From: an uncultured Saprospiraceae bacterium
GTDB lineage: Bacteria > Bacteroidota > Bacteroidia > Chitinophagales > Saprospiraceae
Length of the DNA: 8,245 bases
Assembly (NCBI GenBank): GCA_938002705.1
Contig: CALLAG010000207.1
Coordinates: forward strand, 1 to 8,245
Direction of reading: 5' to 3'
Part shown: piece by piece, positions 1-5,917 of the stretch
Position numbering within the stretch: the stretch's first letter is position 1
Layout of the letters: each line of letters begins with the position of its first letter
Translations under genes and position numbers: made by a program
The notes under the pieces: model-generated
What the model was told of the DNA's origin: nothing
Seen by the model: the letters and a program-made list of their open reading frames with translations, nothing else
Database searches by the model: none

Positions 1-263
1 TCTAATCTTAAAAATACTTCTGGGAATCCCGCCCATTCAGTTTGCTTAATAGTGAGCTCCTTAAGTAATTCTATTTCTTCATTTTCGTCAGACTTGTAGA
101 TGAGCATCTTAGATTGTCCTACATCATTAAATTGTTGGTAGGGGATATAATAATTATTGTTATCCTGTCTTATGATATTAAATGTTTGGTGTACTCTTAT
201 ATCATGTCCGTTGTTATCAGGATCTAAATTATAGAGCAAATTAAATTCTCTATCAAAATAAAG
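1..263. repeat. Near-identical direct repeat, copy in paralogue A (partner 1750-2012)
   Basis: Bases 1-263 match 1750-2012 with a single difference, at 141 (g) versus 1890 (t), which is silent (Pro CCC versus CCA). The next difference, at 264 versus 2013, is also silent (Tyr). Beyond it the identity drops sharply. The repeat runs off the left window edge, so its full length is unknown. It codes for the stretch from DPFYLYFD to WAGFPEVFLRL in both proteins. Identity at silent sites, set against diverged flanks, indicates recent exchange between the tandem genes. Confidence 0.95.
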
Positions 264-1352
264 GTAAAATGGATCACACCAACTACATACAGAATTAAAC
301 CCCTTACATCCCCGTATCATTATATAATCATCAGTAACTTGACTCAGCACTAACTGTGTAAATTCTCCCAAACCCAAAGTCATCAGATCCACAGATCTTA
401 TTTCATTAAAGTCTTCATCAAACTCTGTAAGTAAGGCATCAAAGCTGAGGTCTACATCTGGCAGTGGTGCATATTGTTCTATGTAAAAATGATGGCCATC
501 TTCAGTAAGTGCAAACTGAGGACCACACCTGCTAAAAACTCTATCAAATATAGATCTATCACTAAATCTGCCAGTATAAATTGTATCAGGCCCAGATATT
601 AAATGACCAAGTGTGTCAATTACTGTTTTGGTGAGATAGACCCCTTTACCTTCTGTAAATCCTGTAATGTCTGAATAAACATCAATTCTATCTTCGAAGA
701 AATAATTTTCAGTATACCATACTAATTCTCTTTTGAGTGTATCACTATTTTCTGGAGTGTAAGTATATAATAACTCACCTGTATCTAAGTCGTAGATGCG
801 TTTATTATAGATTCCGCTTCTCCCGCTAAATCTTACATAATTTGTGGATAAGCTATCTGCAATACTCTCTCTTACTCCATGAAGTATTAATTTATCTACT
901 ACAACTTGAGCCTCCAATACACCTTCTCGGTAAGGCACTGTTCTTACATCATGCGTTTGCTGCCAAATCAAATCTCCTGTCTTTAGATCAACTTTCTCGA
1001 TTAAAACTCCAGAAGCTTCATGATCTATTTTACTTTGAGTTAGAGAATACAAATAATCTCCATGAACAAATGAGCCACCATCGAAAGATAAGTGCTCCGT
1101 GCCGTCCGGATAAAACGTTTGATAAACGCCACAACTATCCTCATATCCTATAATTGTACTATCTATAGATAGATGAGTCCACACTGGCGTCAGTTCTTCA
1201 AACTCCATAGGTACATATTCACATGGTGTAGGATTAACTGGAGTAATACTGATAATTTCGTCAGGCAAGTCTATCTCAGGGCAATTTGCGTACTGTGCTG
1301 AAATGCCTTTAACTATGAATAATAGTATGACTATGTAGGTTATTTGTTTCAT
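1..1352 (-). CDS. Secreted T9SS-type protein, tandem paralogue copy A (3' end cut by the window)
   Basis: The frame is open from an ATG at 1352-1350 to the window edge, giving 450 complete residues; the C-terminus lies outside. The N-terminus MKQITYIVILLFIVKGISAQ is a signal peptide with likely cleavage ISA|Q, after residue 19. The mature part opens YANCPEIDLP and aligns colinearly with copy B at 1374-3098. It carries one extra codon (FDRVFSRCGPQ against FDRVGACGPQ). Segments such as KVDLKTGDLIW (about residues 120-130) and YDLDTGELLY resemble blades of PQQ/beta-propeller-like repeats, but this is only a resemblance. By colinearity with copy B, about 125 more residues with a T9SS sorting domain are expected beyond base 1. 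It starts 21 bp after the copy B stop, so the two are probably co-transcribed. The leader has no clear Shine-Dalgarno, as is usual in Bacteroidota. The terminal part is almost identical in DNA to copy B while the rest is diverged. Function is unknown; a structural or adhesive surface role is possible. Confidence 0.9.
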   Translation of the reverse strand, partial: MKQITYIVILLFIVKGISAQYANCPEIDLPDEIISITPVNPTPCEYVPMEFEELTPVWTHLSIDSTIIGYEDSCGVYQTFYPDGTEHLSFDGGSFVHGDYLYSLTQSKIDHEASGVLIEKVDLKTGDLIWQQTHDVRTVPYREGVLEAQVVVDKLILHGVRESIADSLSTNYVRFSGRSGIYNKRIYDLDTGELLYTYTPENSDTLKRELVWYTENYFFEDRIDVYSDITGFTEGKGVYLTKTVIDTLGHLISGPDTIYTGRFSDRSIFDRVFSRCGPQFALTEDGHHFYIEQYAPLPDVDLSFDALLTEFDEDFNEIRSVDLMTLGLGEFTQLVLSQVTDDYIMIRGCKGFNSVCSWCDPFYLYFDREFNLLYNLDPDNNGHDIRVHQTFNIIRQDNNNYYIPYQQFNDVGQSKMLIYKSDENEEIELLKELTIKQTEWAGFPEVFLRL

Positions 1353-1373
1353 CGGAAGTATATTATATTCATA

Positions 1374-3098
1374 TTACATCTTAACAAATCGCTTAATAAC
1401 TCTTCTTCCATTATCATCTTCTAAGATCATCATGTAACTGCCTTGACCTAAAGTGGATACATCCACATCATGCTGATATGCTCTTGATATCTCTTGCGAG
1501 CTATGCAATCTTCCATGTATATCATGAATATATAGCCGCCCTTGCAAAAGCACCTCTGACTTAATAGAAAGTATATCTGATACAGGATTAGGCGATAGTA
1601 CGATATCTGGAAGCTGATCAGATACATCACTCACATCTGATATGAGTTCTATATCTTCTTCAGCAAATCTAAACCACTCTGGATGCCATGATCCTTTGTC
1701 TCCATCTATGAGACATGAGTGTGTTATTTTCATAAGGAAGTCTCCATTATCTAATCTTAAAAATACTTCTGGGAATCCCGCCCATTCAGTTTGCTTAATA
1801 GTGAGCTCCTTAAGTAATTCTATTTCTTCATTTTCGTCAGACTTGTAGATGAGCATCTTAGATTGTCCTACATCATTAAATTGTTGGTATGGGATATAAT
1901 AATTATTGTTATCCTGTCTTATGATATTAAATGTTTGGTGTACTCTTATATCATGTCCGTTGTTATCAGGATCTAAATTATAGAGCAAATTAAATTCTCT
2001 ATCAAAATAAAGATAAAATGGATCACAAAAACTACAGACCGAATTAAATCCCTTGCAACCACTTACCATGATATAATCTTCAGTAGCTTGCCTTAGTACT
2101 AATTGTGTAAACTCTCCTAAGCCTAAAGTCATCAGATCCACAGATCTTATCTCATTAAAGTCTTCATCAAACTCTGTAAGTATGGCTTCAAAGCTGAGGT
2201 CTACACCTGGAAGAGGTGCATATTGTTCTATATATATATGATGGCCTTCATCCGTAAGTACATATTGAGGACCGCATGCACCTACTCGATCGAATATAGA
2301 CCTATCACTAAACCGTCCTGTATAGATGGTGTCAGGTCCAGATATTAAATGACCAAGCGTATCTATAATCGTTTTTGTCAGATAAAACCCTTTACCGTCT
2401 GAGAATCCTACAATATCACTATAAACTTCTATTCTATCTTCAAATAAATAATTTTCATTATACCAGAACAATCCAGTCTTGAGCGTATCGATATCTTCAG
2501 GAGTATAATAATACAATAACTCGCCTGATTCTAAATCGTAGACACGCTTACAATAGATTCCAGACCTACCACTAAATCTTACATAAGTTGTAGACAAGCT
2601 ATCAGCAATATTTTCTCTCACACCATATAGGATAAACTCATCATCTGTCACTTCAGCTTTAATTACACCCTCACGATAAGGTTCTGTTCTGACATCATGT
2701 GTAATCTGCCAGATCAGTTCTCCTGTAATTAGATCAACTTTATCAACTATAACTCCCGATGCTTCTCTATCTATCTCACTCATCGTTAAAGCATACAGAT
2801 AGTCACCATTTACAAATGATCCACCATCAAAAGATAAGTGTTCCATTCCATCAGGATAAAACTTCTGATACAAGCCACATGAGTCATTGTAACCAATAAT
2901 TGTACTATCAATTGTAAGGTGGTTCCAAATGGGTGTAATGTTCTCAAACTCAAGTGGTATATAATTACAAGGCAACATAGTATCAGGAGTTATACTTATT
3001 ATTCCATCAGGCAATTCTATCTCTGGACAGTCTACATATTGGGCTGATACTATCTGAGCTGAGAAGAGTGTAACAAAAACATAGAGAAATACCTTCAT
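1374..3098 (-). CDS. Secreted protein with type IX secretion C-terminal sorting domain, copy B
   Basis: The protein has 574 residues. I place the start at the ATG at 3098 because it gives a proper signal peptide (MKVFLYVFVTLFSAQIVSAQ, cleavage VSA|Q after residue 19) aligned exactly with copy A. A longer in-frame ATG at 3242 would prepend 48 residues overlapping the upstream gene and bury the signal peptide. The body has many tyrosine- and aspartate-rich strands and TGELIW / SGELLY segments reminiscent of PQQ-like beta-propeller blades. Cys24 and Cys44 near the mature N-terminus are shared with copy A. After a SDVSDVSD linker, residues from about 496 to 574 form a type A T9SS sorting domain: SPNPVSDILSI, then a GRLYIHDIHGR strand, VSTLGQGSYMMIL, and the terminal KRFVKM. 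This predicts Sec export, then outer-membrane passage through T9SS with removal of the domain and surface attachment or release. It lies 65 bp after the lipoprotein gene and 21 bp before copy A. The molecular function is not recognised. Confidence 0.92.
   Translation of the reverse strand: MKVFLYVFVTLFSAQIVSAQYVDCPEIELPDGIISITPDTMLPCNYIPLEFENITPIWNHLTIDSTIIGYNDSCGLYQKFYPDGMEHLSFDGGSFVNGDYLYALTMSEIDREASGVIVDKVDLITGELIWQITHDVRTEPYREGVIKAEVTDDEFILYGVRENIADSLSTTYVRFSGRSGIYCKRVYDLESGELLYYYTPEDIDTLKTGLFWYNENYLFEDRIEVYSDIVGFSDGKGFYLTKTIIDTLGHLISGPDTIYTGRFSDRSIFDRVGACGPQYVLTDEGHHIYIEQYAPLPGVDLSFEAILTEFDEDFNEIRSVDLMTLGLGEFTQLVLRQATEDYIMVSGCKGFNSVCSFCDPFYLYFDREFNLLYNLDPDNNGHDIRVHQTFNIIRQDNNNYYIPYQQFNDVGQSKMLIYKSDENEEIELLKELTIKQTEWAGFPEVFLRLDNGDFLMKITHSCLIDGDKGSWHPEWFRFAEEDIELISDVSDVSDQLPDIVLSPNPVSDILSIKSEVLLQGRLYIHDIHGRLHSSQEISRAYQHDVDVSTLGQGSYMMILEDDNGRRVIKRFVKM
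1750..2012. repeat. Near-identical direct repeat, copy in paralogue B (partner 1-263)
   Basis: This is the second copy of the 263-bp tract described at 1-263, offset by 1749 bp (583 codons) and in the same reading frame. A smaller well-conserved patch follows at 2125-2205, the counterpart of 376-456, with only three differences in 81 bp. The intervening bases 2013-2124 differ from copy A at roughly a quarter of positions by eye. Confidence 0.95.
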
Positions 3099-3102
3099 AT
3101 AG

Positions 3103-3120
3103 AATGATTTACAATGATTT
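3103..3120 (-). repeat. Short direct repeat in the leader of copy B
   Basis: AATGATTT occurs at 3103-3110 and again at 3113-3120, a 10-bp period, directly upstream of the copy B start codon (on the coding strand, AAATCATT twice). One helical turn of spacing would suit a dimeric regulator or a translational element, but the sequence is AT-rich and could be chance. Confidence 0.4.
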
Positions 3121-3128
3121 AGAATAAA

Positions 3129-3154
3129 TTGGGAGAACAGTTTCGTTCTCCCAA
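3129..3154 (-). terminator. Intergenic hairpin between lipoprotein and copy B; possible weak terminator or attenuator
   Basis: TTGGGAGAAC (3129-3138) and GTTCTCCCAA (3145-3154) form a perfect 10-bp stem around a 6-nt loop, in the gap just after the TAATAA stops of the lipoprotein gene. On the minus strand the stem is followed by TTTATTCT, which is U-rich but interrupted, while the clean run of T lies before the stem. This makes it a poor classical terminator. It may instead reduce read-through, set relative expression of the downstream genes, or protect the lipoprotein mRNA end. The stem is certain; its role is inferred. Confidence 0.5.
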
Positions 3155-3163
3155 AAAAGATTA

Positions 3164-3898
3164 TTAATCTTGGCACCTTTCTGCGATACAACCACCTCTT
3201 AGACCTTGAATTTGACAACCATTCGTATATGTACCAGTGCATTCTCCGGCAACTGTTTCTGTAAGAGCACCAATTTCTATAGGGTTTTGCCCTAAAGGCT
3301 TACACCACTGACTTTTCTCTATACAACAACCAGTTGCAAATTCCGAACAAGATATATAGACAACGTAATTGGTACCAAATTCAGAAAATTCATTTGATTC
3401 ACAGACTTCTATACAGCTCGCTTTAAAATAGACCGCCTGTGTAGCTAATATCGAAGAACATGGACCAACATCATCTGCAATATCCGACATATAGAAATCG
3501 ACAAATCTATCATATGCTAAATCCAAATCTTCTAAAGTAAATACACAATTGGGATCAGTAGGAGCTATTTGATTCTCCTCAAAATTATAAGTTACTTGAC
3601 CCGAAGTAACACATTTCGTTATATCCATCGTAACCTCGAATTGACACGGTAGCAAACTTGAATTAATAATAATAGGATCCGAAGAAAGTAGTACGCAGTC
3701 ATCTCCCGTAGGTACACATGACTCACCTCCCCGAGTTTCCAAAGATATTTTTTCGTTTTCGACAAATACTTCAGAAACAGATGACTCCATATCAACACTA
3801 CAAGACCATAGCATAACAAATGCAAATAGATATAATAGATTACTAAAATACGGAATACGGAATACAGAATACGGAATTTTGTTTTTATGATGTAACAT
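3164..3898 (-). CDS. Cysteine-rich outer-membrane lipoprotein of unknown function
   Basis: The protein has 244 residues. The N-terminus has a basic region (Lys5, Lys7, Arg14), a hydrophobic core NLLYLFAFVML and a lipobox LWSC with the lipidated Cys33. The Trp at -2 is slightly unusual. Ser at +2 argues against inner-membrane retention, so an outer-membrane or surface lipoprotein is likely. The mature part holds 16 further cysteines (for example Cys61, 68, 85, 96, 118, 147, 162, 166, and GCC at 191-192, ending ERCQD), an even number consistent with a disulfide-stabilised extracellular fold. No family is recognised. The ATG at 3898 is chosen because the only later ATG, Met29, would destroy the signal peptide. 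Codons 8 to about 17 (IPYSVFRIPYF) are encoded by a heptamer tandem repeat. It appears to be the first gene of an operon with the T9SS proteins downstream, 65 bp before copy B, so it may be a surface anchor or partner for them (inference). Confidence 0.82.
   Translation of the reverse strand: MLHHKNKIPYSVFRIPYFSNLLYLFAFVMLWSCSVDMESSVSEVFVENEKISLETRGGESCVPTGDDCVLLSSDPIIINSSLLPCQFEVTMDITKCVTSGQVTYNFEENQIAPTDPNCVFTLEDLDLAYDRFVDFYMSDIADDVGPCSSILATQAVYFKASCIEVCESNEFSEFGTNYVVYISCSEFATGCCIEKSQWCKPLGQNPIEIGALTETVAGECTGTYTNGCQIQGLRGGCIAERCQD
3847..3874. repeat. Heptamer tandem repeat, four units, inside the lipoprotein signal-peptide coding region
   Basis: Four consecutive 7-bp units read AATACGG, AATACGG, AATACAG, AATACGG on the plus strand (ATTCCGT/ATTCTGT on the coding strand). 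They lie between the start codon and the hydrophobic core of the lipoprotein signal peptide. Because 7 is not a multiple of 3, gain or loss of a unit would shift the reading frame. Three units are identical and one has a single change. Confidence 0.9.
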
Positions 3899-3911
3899 AA
3901 TAATTGGTTAT

Positions 3912-3927
3912 GATGTCTGGCGACATC
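3912..3927 (-). promoter_or_regulatory. Leader inverted repeat just upstream of the lipoprotein start
   Basis: GATGTC (3912-3917) and GACATC (3922-3927) form a perfect 6-bp inverted repeat with a 4-base centre, ending 13 bp before the ATG at 3898. It could be a 5' UTR hairpin affecting translation or a small operator. No convincing TAnnTTTG -7 box is visible upstream; the nearest is TAATTTG on the minus strand at 3990-3996, one base short of the consensus spacing. Confidence 0.4.
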
Positions 3928-4153
3928 GGTTATTAAAAAGAAAATATTTCTATCTATTAACCAAGAACTTTAATCAATTATCACAAGATCAAATTACTGT
4001 AGGGAAGTGTTCGAGGTTTTCAATATTGTTAAGGGTTACTAAATATAAAGAAAATATTTAATATATCAATGTTTGATCTTGATTTTAGTATCTGTGGATT
4101 AGTTATAATAAGCCATAGAAAACCATCCAGCTTAACTAAGAGGCCGCTGGTGG

Positions 4154-4170
4154 AAATCTCCAGTAGATTT
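4154..4170. repeat. Small inverted repeat
   Basis: AAATCT (4154-4159) and AGATTT (4165-4170) form a 6-bp stem with loop CCAGT. An alternative pairing CTGG (4147-4150) with CCAG (4160-4163) also exists, so two exclusive small structures are possible. It lies in the same palindrome cluster as the hairpins at 4200-4259. Confidence 0.4.
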
Positions 4171-4199
4171 AAGGTTTCTCATTAGGATAAGAGCACTTA

Positions 4200-4215
4200 T
4201 TAAACCTATGTTTAA
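4200..4215. repeat. Small inverted repeat adjoining the REP-like hairpin
   Basis: TTAAAC (4200-4205) and GTTTAA (4210-4215) form a perfect 6-bp stem with a CTAT loop. Its last two bases overlap the first bases of the larger hairpin at 4214-4259, so the two structures abut. Confidence 0.5.
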
Positions 4216-4259
4216 CAAGCTGAAGATCTCCGCCAGAGGCGGACAGGCTTCGGCTTGTT
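4214..4259. repeat. Nested 46-nt hairpin, REP-like dispersed palindrome candidate
   Basis: The outer arms AACAAGCTGAAG (4214-4225) and CTTCGGCTTGTT (4248-4259) pair over 12 bp with one G-T position. Inside, TCCGCC (4229-4234) and GGCGGA (4238-4243) pair perfectly around a 3-nt loop. The GC-rich core stands out from its AT-rich surroundings. The flank TTCCTCACTCGAAATGA (4258-4274) resembles the extragenic repeats ending in TCATTTCGA that I associate with many Bacteroidota genomes, which supports a dispersed element. It lies about 70 bp past the stop of the sulfotransferase gene and could act as its transcript end, though no T-run follows on the minus strand. Confidence 0.6.
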
Positions 4260-4327
4260 CCTCACTCGAAATGAAAAAGAAAGGTGGAATTACCTTGACC
4301 ACATAATAAATCCTAAACCTGATATTT

Positions 4328-5305
4328 CTATTCCCTTAGAGCAATAGGATAATTGCCACCTCTAAAATATGCTCTCTTAAGTTGTCGGCTGAGCTTGTCT
4401 TTTTTGATAGCTTTTCTAAAGTAAGAAATAGCATCTTCACCAGCAATCAATTCTGGAAGATCGTAATTCAATTGGGATATAATATCGGAGATGTTGCTCT
4501 TAGTCCCATCTATATTACATGAGATTAATTTTAGTCCACTTAAGATAAGACTTTGATTCTTTGATGATAACTTATAGAAGCGGCCTATGCTATCGGGTTT
4601 GATAGCATCCGTCTCATTGTGTTGCCATCCTTTCATAGAGATCACACCTTTTGGTTGATCATCAGCATCCAGCATTGTAGATTCAAGTGTGAGGCCCAAG
4701 AAATCCATTAGTGAAGTGAGTGATGATTTAGGTCTTTGAGTTAAGTCTTCGTACTTGATTAGATAGGCTCTATCAACATCCTTAAGTTTCAATGCTTTAG
4801 TTGTATTGAGCAGATAGACTGCGATGGCATTATAGACATCCATTCCTCTATTGACTAACGATCCTATACAATCCAATGGATGGCGAGTTATATGGATAAC
4901 TTTAGAATCTGGTATATGATCTAAAAATAATTTAAGTGTAAATGCATTAGAAGGAGTCTTCTCAGCCCAGATAGTCTTAGCATGATGATCCAATGCTTTG
5001 GCATAGAATTGATGACTGAATTCTGCCATGGACTTAGAATTATTTATAACTTTTATAAAATCATTCTTGCTGAGCATATATTCTGGTTCTATATCTATAG
5101 AACGGTAATGATGCCATCCTGCATTTAGTAGTCCGTTCAATGATCCAGCGGTAAGCTTTGACTTATACTTAGACCAATCCAAGTATAGCTCCTCCTTAGA
5201 GAATATCGACGTCTCAGAACCACAGAATATATGAGAATGCCTGTCCAATACCCTCCTAAGCATCGAACTTCCAGTACTGGGACTACCTCCTATCAATATC
5301 GCCAT
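4328..5305 (-). CDS. Sulfotransferase family protein (PAPS-dependent)
   Basis: The protein has 325 residues. It fits the Sulfotransfer_3-like family, which transfers sulfate from PAPS to hydroxyl or amine groups of carbohydrates, lipids or other acceptors. The 5'-phosphosulfate loop is IGGSPSTGSSMLRRVL near the N-terminus (residues 5-20), and WAEKTPSN (113-120) is the typical core segment. The 3'-phosphate binding segment is VIHITRHPLDCIGSLVNRG, with Arg141, Asp145 and Ser149. YLIKYEDLTQRP (181-192) is the conserved strand-helix following it. The start at 5305 places the P-loop-like motif at the very N-terminus, as is usual in this family. No signal peptide or membrane segment is seen, so it should be cytosolic. 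The acceptor cannot be read from the sequence, and no PAPS synthesis or glycan genes are in view. It is divergent from the cytidine deaminase gene across 72 bp. The C-terminal tail of about 60 residues (from LPELIAGEDAISYF) is lysine/arginine-rich and not recognised. Confidence 0.87.
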   Translation of the reverse strand: MAILIGGSPSTGSSMLRRVLDRHSHIFCGSETSIFSKEELYLDWSKYKSKLTAGSLNGLLNAGWHHYRSIDIEPEYMLSKNDFIKVINNSKSMAEFSHQFYAKALDHHAKTIWAEKTPSNAFTLKLFLDHIPDSKVIHITRHPLDCIGSLVNRGMDVYNAIAVYLLNTTKALKLKDVDRAYLIKYEDLTQRPKSSLTSLMDFLGLTLESTMLDADDQPKGVISMKGWQHNETDAIKPDSIGRFYKLSSKNQSLILSGLKLISCNIDGTKSNISDIISQLNYDLPELIAGEDAISYFRKAIKKDKLSRQLKRAYFRGGNYPIALRE

Positions 5306-5377
5306 GAGAGCAAGGTAAGCTTAATCAAAAAACAATTATCTGAGAATAGACTAATTTTATAAAAAAATAATAAGATT
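5306..5377. promoter_or_regulatory. Divergent promoter region between the sulfotransferase and cytidine deaminase genes
   Basis: This 72-bp AT-rich interval separates two divergent starts, so promoters for both directions should lie here. On the plus strand TAATTTTA (5352-5359) matches the Bacteroidota -7 consensus TAnnTTTG at all but the last base and sits 18 bp before the deaminase start, but no good -33 box precedes it. No comparable box is clear on the minus strand. Confidence 0.35.
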
Positions 5378-5860
5378 TTGAGTACAACATTTCCATTCAA
5401 GCACGAGACTTTTCAATCTATCAAGGATTTGCCCTCTGATATACAGTCTCTGATGCTGAGAGCTGAAGAACAGCTGGATTACGCCTATGCCCCCTACTCT
5501 AACTTCTATGTAGGCTCAGCACTATCATTAGAAAGTGGAGAGATATATACAGGTTGTAATCAGGAGAATGCCTCTTATCCATTGTGTATGTGTTCTGAGC
5601 GGGTCGCTCTATATAATGTAGGGACTACACATAAGACATTTAAGATAACAGCGCTTGCTATTACAGCCTATAATCCTAAGAAAGAGCTCACAGAACCATG
5701 TATGCCCTGCGGTGCATGCAGGCAAGTCATCCAAGAGTTTGAGCATAGACAGGGTGCTCCTATCCCTCTCTATCTCGCATCCAAGGGCCATTATATCATC
5801 AGATTAGATGGAATCACAGAGCTACTGCCAGTTGGTTTTTCTATTGATCATTTACTTTAG
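5378..5860 (+). CDS. cdd: Cytidine deaminase
   Basis: This is a zinc-dependent deaminase converting cytidine and deoxycytidine to uridine and deoxyuridine in pyrimidine salvage; it is cytosolic and normally oligomeric. At 160 residues it has the usual length for Bacteroidota homologues. The signature AYAPYSNFYVGSAL (36-49) is followed by GCNQENASYPLCMCSER, in which Asn61 and Glu63 bind the ribose, Cys72 is a zinc ligand and Glu74 is the proton shuttle. PCGACRQV (110-117) supplies the other zinc ligands, Cys111 and Cys114. The usual CAER reads CSER here. The best start is a TTG at 5378: a TAA stop lies in frame at 5360-5362, no ATG lies between, and the first ATG (5453) would cut off the N-terminal helix normally present in these proteins. 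An ATT at 5375 is a less likely alternative. tyrS follows 57 bp downstream with its own promoter. Confidence 0.93.
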   Translation: MSTTFPFKHETFQSIKDLPSDIQSLMLRAEEQLDYAYAPYSNFYVGSALSLESGEIYTGCNQENASYPLCMCSERVALYNVGTTHKTFKITALAITAYNPKKELTEPCMPCGACRQVIQEFEHRQGAPIPLYLASKGHYIIRLDGITELLPVGFSIDHLL

Positions 5861-5871
5861 ATCAGATATAG

Positions 5872-5901
5872 TTTATAATCTATTCTCTATTTATAACTTT
5901 G
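5872..5901 (+). promoter_or_regulatory. Bacteroidota-type promoter of tyrS
   Basis: TAACTTTG at 5894-5901 matches the TAnnTTTG -7 consensus exactly. TTTA at 5872-5875 matches three of four bases of the TTTG -33 box, with an 18-bp spacer. Transcription would begin around 5906-5908, giving a short leader of about 10 nt before the ATG at 5918. This implies tyrS is transcribed independently of the deaminase gene. Confidence 0.65.
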
Positions 5902-5917
5902 CACAAACAATATAACT

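Larger units (their letters stand above)
3899..4327. other. 429-bp non-coding interval with clustered inverted repeats
   Basis: No convincing gene is seen on either strand. The left half is AT-rich and holds the leader of the lipoprotein gene, plus a 13-bp direct repeat AAAGAAAATATTT at 3937-3949 and 4047-4059. The right half contains three palindromic structures within about 105 bp: AAATCT/AGATTT (4154-4170), TTAAAC/GTTTAA (4200-4215) and the nested hairpin at 4214-4259. The lipoprotein operon promoter should lie here but cannot be pinned down. The interval also carries the 3' end of the sulfotransferase transcript. Confidence 0.7.

Noticed and set aside
842..1153. Open frame of 103 codons on the plus strand
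   Set aside because: It lies entirely inside the coding region of secreted protein copy A on the other strand, has low-complexity content and no family resemblance; a shadow frame.
3099..3242. N-terminal extension of the copy B protein from the ATG at 3242
   Set aside because: It overlaps the end of the lipoprotein gene in another frame, runs through the intergenic hairpin and would displace the signal peptide that aligns with copy A.
4069..4185. 38-codon plus-strand frame in the non-coding interval (MFDLDFSICGLVIISHRK...)
   Set aside because: It has no recognisable family, ribosome site or promoter, and its 3' part overlaps the palindrome cluster; most likely chance.
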